A stretch of DNA of 53,508 nt, taken from positions 397-53,904 of the forward strand of contig NZ_LMRA01000013.1 of NCBI RefSeq assembly GCF_001424705.1, read 5' to 3'. The position numbers were made by a program, and so were the translations under genes. Origin of the DNA: Methylobacterium sp. Leaf465. GTDB taxonomy: Bacteria; Pseudomonadota; Alphaproteobacteria; Rhizobiales; Beijerinckiaceae. The notes beneath the pieces were generated by a model. The model was not told where the DNA came from. It saw nothing but the letters and a program-made list of their open reading frames with translations, and searched no databases. Positions 52,032 through 53,508 of this stretch are shown here, piece by piece. Numbering within the stretch: the stretch's first letter is position 1; the number at the start of each line of letters is the position of its first letter.

Positions 52032-52553
52032 TCACACGAGGCGCCAGGGATCCGTTCTGGCGGAATGGGCTGCCGATAAAAATCTGTCGTTCGGCGTCAC
52101 TCGCGGCAATCGCGTTGATGATGCATCCGCATCTTCAAAAGTTGCATTCGGGCGTACTGCGGGCAGCTTCGGCTCAGGTCCTGTGCGAGAAGAAGTCTCA
52201 TTGATATTCACTACGGATCGGCTCGCATTCCACCCGGCCGTAAGACGAGCGGCCTTGGCGGCCCTCCATGTTCCTTCCAAAGCTGCGGACACACAGACCC
52301 GCCACCCTTCACCAGTCGCGGCTCGGCGAGCTTTCGCAGCAGCAACGGCTAAGCGCATGATAGCTCTGCGGTCGTAGGCTTCAGAATTAAGGAGAGGATC
52401 GATCCGCGCTGATGACTGTGCGCGACGAAAGGCGAGATCAGCGAACGCTCGTTGCCGCAACGCAGTTTGACGATCCCCAGGAGCAAAATGGATGCGATCC
52501 GCTCGGATATCGCGTATGGCGGCGGACCACGATAGTGCTCGGCGAAGGGCCAT
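52032..52553 (-). CDS. Unknown protein divergent from an XRE regulator
   Basis: A 173-residue protein I do not recognise as a whole. YDRRAIMRLAVAAAKARRAATGEGWRVCVSAALEGTWRAAKAAR, in the middle, follows a pattern common in proteins of integrated elements (R-x-I-M-x-x-A, then A-L-x-x-x-W-x-x-A-K). The C-terminal 60 residues are polar and probably disordered. The gene is leftward, upstream of the HNH operon, and diverges from the XRE regulator across 62 nt holding an inverted repeat. The codon use looks chromosomal. It may be the first gene of the same operon as the HNH cluster. Confidence 0.55.
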   Translation of the reverse strand: MALRRALSWSAAIRDIRADRIHFAPGDRQTALRQRAFADLAFRRAQSSARIDPLLNSEAYDRRAIMRLAVAAAKARRAATGEGWRVCVSAALEGTWRAAKAARLTAGWNASRSVVNINETSSRTGPEPKLPAVRPNATFEDADASSTRLPRVTPNDRFLSAAHSARTDPWRLV

Positions 52554-52556
52554 GAT

Positions 52557-52585
52557 TTTGATCCACTTTCGATCTTGTGATCAAA
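52557..52585. promoter_or_regulatory. Inverted repeat TTTGATC-N15-GATCAAA
   Basis: Perfect 7-nt arms at 52557-52563 and 52579-52585 lie between the two divergent starts (52553 and 52616). The position suits an operator of the XRE protein or of both promoters. Its arms include GATC, so adenine or CcrM-like methylation is not excluded. Confidence 0.5.
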
Positions 52586-52615
52586 TTCATATCACATGAA
52601 TGCTGGCAGATCAAT

Positions 52616-52882
52616 ATGCGTCGTAAGGATCAAGACGTGCTCACAGGTGCGCAGCTGCGTGCAGCTCGCGCACTCCTTCGTTGGAGCGCGGAGGAACTCG
52701 CAGAGAATTCCAAACTTGGCGTTGCTACTATTAGGCGAGCCGAACTAAAGGATGGACCGGTCACATCTACCGCCGCAAATGTAAGAGCGATCTTAAATAC
52801 GCTCGAAAACGCTGGCCTTGAGCTCATTCCAGAAAACGGCGGAGGGGCCGGTGTTCGGTTCCGTCAGAGACGAGCTTTGTAA
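52616..52882 (+). CDS. XRE-family helix-turn-helix regulator
   Basis: An 88-residue DNA-binding protein: LTGAQLRAARALLRWSAEELAENSKLGVATIRRAELKDGP is the XRE helix-turn-helix, and ILNTLENAGLELIPENGGGAGVRFRQR is the closing segment typical of short alphaproteobacterial regulators of this type. The preferred start is the ATG at 52616; a GTG at 52577 would put the inverted repeat inside the gene. It is divergent from the 173-residue gene and presumably controls it, itself and perhaps the HNH operon beyond. Confidence 0.82.
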   Translation: MRRKDQDVLTGAQLRAARALLRWSAEELAENSKLGVATIRRAELKDGPVTSTAANVRAILNTLENAGLELIPENGGGAGVRFRQRRAL

Positions 52883-52980
52883 TATTTGTCCTCTACTCCA
52901 AGCTTACGACATAAAAACGGACAAAGATAGAACTGTGCATTAGTGAATCTTTATTTATCTAAGTTAAGCTCTCTAGAAAT

Positions 52981-53423
52981 TCATTCGGCGCGTTCGTGCA
53001 GTTGGGTTAAGGTGTATTTGGATGTCCTGTCGATGGCAACCAAAAGGTACAGCTTGCCTTCGCCGGTGCGCACTTCCGCGATGTCGATATGGAAGAAGCA
53101 GATCGGGTAGACATTGAACGCTTGCTTGCTGAGCTTGTCGCCGCCGACCTCGGGTAACCGGCTGATCCAAAGGCGCTGCAGACAGCGACGCAGCGATGAT
53201 CGGGTCAGTTGCGGGATGGTGGCTTGAAGCGCGTAGAAACAATCGTCCAGCGGCAGCAGGGTGCACCGGCGGAGGCGACGATCACTGCCTCTTCATCGGT
53301 CGTGAGCACAGTCGAGCGCGGCGTCTTCGGTCCCTTCGCCGCGTCATGCACGAAGGCACGCTTGCACCACTTCGCGACCGTCTTGGGATTCAATCCATGC
53401 TGTGCGGTAATACCAATCCTCAC
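52981..53423 (-). pseudogene. IS481-family transposase remnant
   Basis: Reading leftward, GLNPKTVAKWCKRAFVHDA and PKTPRSTVLTTDEEAVIVA match the helix-turn-helix part of IS481-type integrases; near 53260 the frame must shift to give CTLLPLDDCFYALQATIPQLTRSSLRRCLQRLWISRLPEVGGDKLSKQAF, then FFHIDIAEVRTGEGKLYLLVAIDRTSKY with the first catalytic Asp. It stops at 52981, so the rest of the DDE core is missing. Both ends are lost and the frame is broken, so it is inactive. Confidence 0.78.
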
Positions 53424-53426
53424 TGA

Positions 53427-53508
53427 TCAGAACGCATGGGCCCATCGGCGCAGTCCGATGGACATGAGGCGCCAGGGTTGGGCGATGATCTTGTTCCAGG
53501 CATCGCAG
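53427..53508 (-). mobile_element. IS630-like transposase, C-terminal end at window edge
   Basis: The last 26 codons read CDAWNKIIAQPWRLMSIGLR and close RWAHAF before TGA at 53427. This is the conserved C-terminus of one group of IS630 transposases. It abuts the IS481 remnant, so the element probably inserted into or next to that IS. It differs from the IS630 element at 44177. The rest lies outside the window. Confidence 0.72.

Noticed and set aside
42685..53508. A search by eye for CRISPR arrays and tRNA-flanked attachment sites in the accessory island
   Set aside because: No regularly spaced repeats, no tRNA and no long direct repeats at island borders were seen; the only tandem repeat is the IS630 end duplication.

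Overview
The window reads as a chromosomal segment of a GC-rich alphaproteobacterium, most likely Methylobacterium or a close relative. That is an inference from the base composition, from an acdR/acdS (ACC deaminase) divergon beside D-serine dehydratase, from a DUF1236 protein, from paired Hsp20 genes, and from IS5, IS3, IS630 and IS481 transposases typical of that group. No tRNA, rRNA or CRISPR array was seen.

Layout. (1) 1-11200, surface glycan region: a leftward gene series (bifunctional GT2-GT4 glycosyltransferase, GDP-L-fucose synthase, GDP-mannose 4,6-dehydratase, two AT-richer glycosyltransferases, start of glmS). Across an IS5-family element lies a rightward gene for a probable fucosyltransferase. 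Together they can make GDP-fucose and place it on a polysaccharide. (2) 11250-19353, general metabolism and stress: a panE-like reductase, a LysR remnant, two Hsp20 chaperones followed by two paralogous small unknowns, a DUF1236 protein, an FMN-type protein and a large GH63-like glycosidase. (3) 19386-25188, organosulfur locus: a divergent FAD oxidoreductase, an SsuD-like monooxygenase, two SsuA-like binding proteins and a His-rich cupin, with a matched operator pair in the divergent promoter region. (4) 25237-31340: an SDR/ArsR divergon around a perfect palindrome, then dsdA, acdR, acdS and an FAD-linked oxidase. (5) 31348-36543: a three-gene phosphorelay (MHYT-PAS kinase, Rcp1-type receiver, REC-HisKA_2 kinase) and an ABC-F ATPase. 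(6) 36820-41868: a small membrane protein and a CzcBA-type metal efflux pair.

(7) 42100-53508 is an accessory island full of breakpoints. It holds an AbiE toxin-antitoxin pair whose toxin is cut by an IS630 element with a 98-nt end duplication, and a fragment of an ANR-N-STGPRT family gene. It also holds phage-like genes ending in a lysozyme cut by an IS3-family element, which itself carries a nonsense codon.

After these comes the most interesting part: a leftward operon of a small helical protein, an HNH-endonuclease fusion protein and a second STGPRT-family protein, preceded by a divergent pair of an unknown gene and an XRE regulator. In the fusion, an HNH domain sits where the STGPRT motif normally lies, ahead of the rest of that family's architecture. 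This links a widespread family of unknown function to nucleic-acid chemistry. The window ends in decayed IS481 and IS630 transposases.
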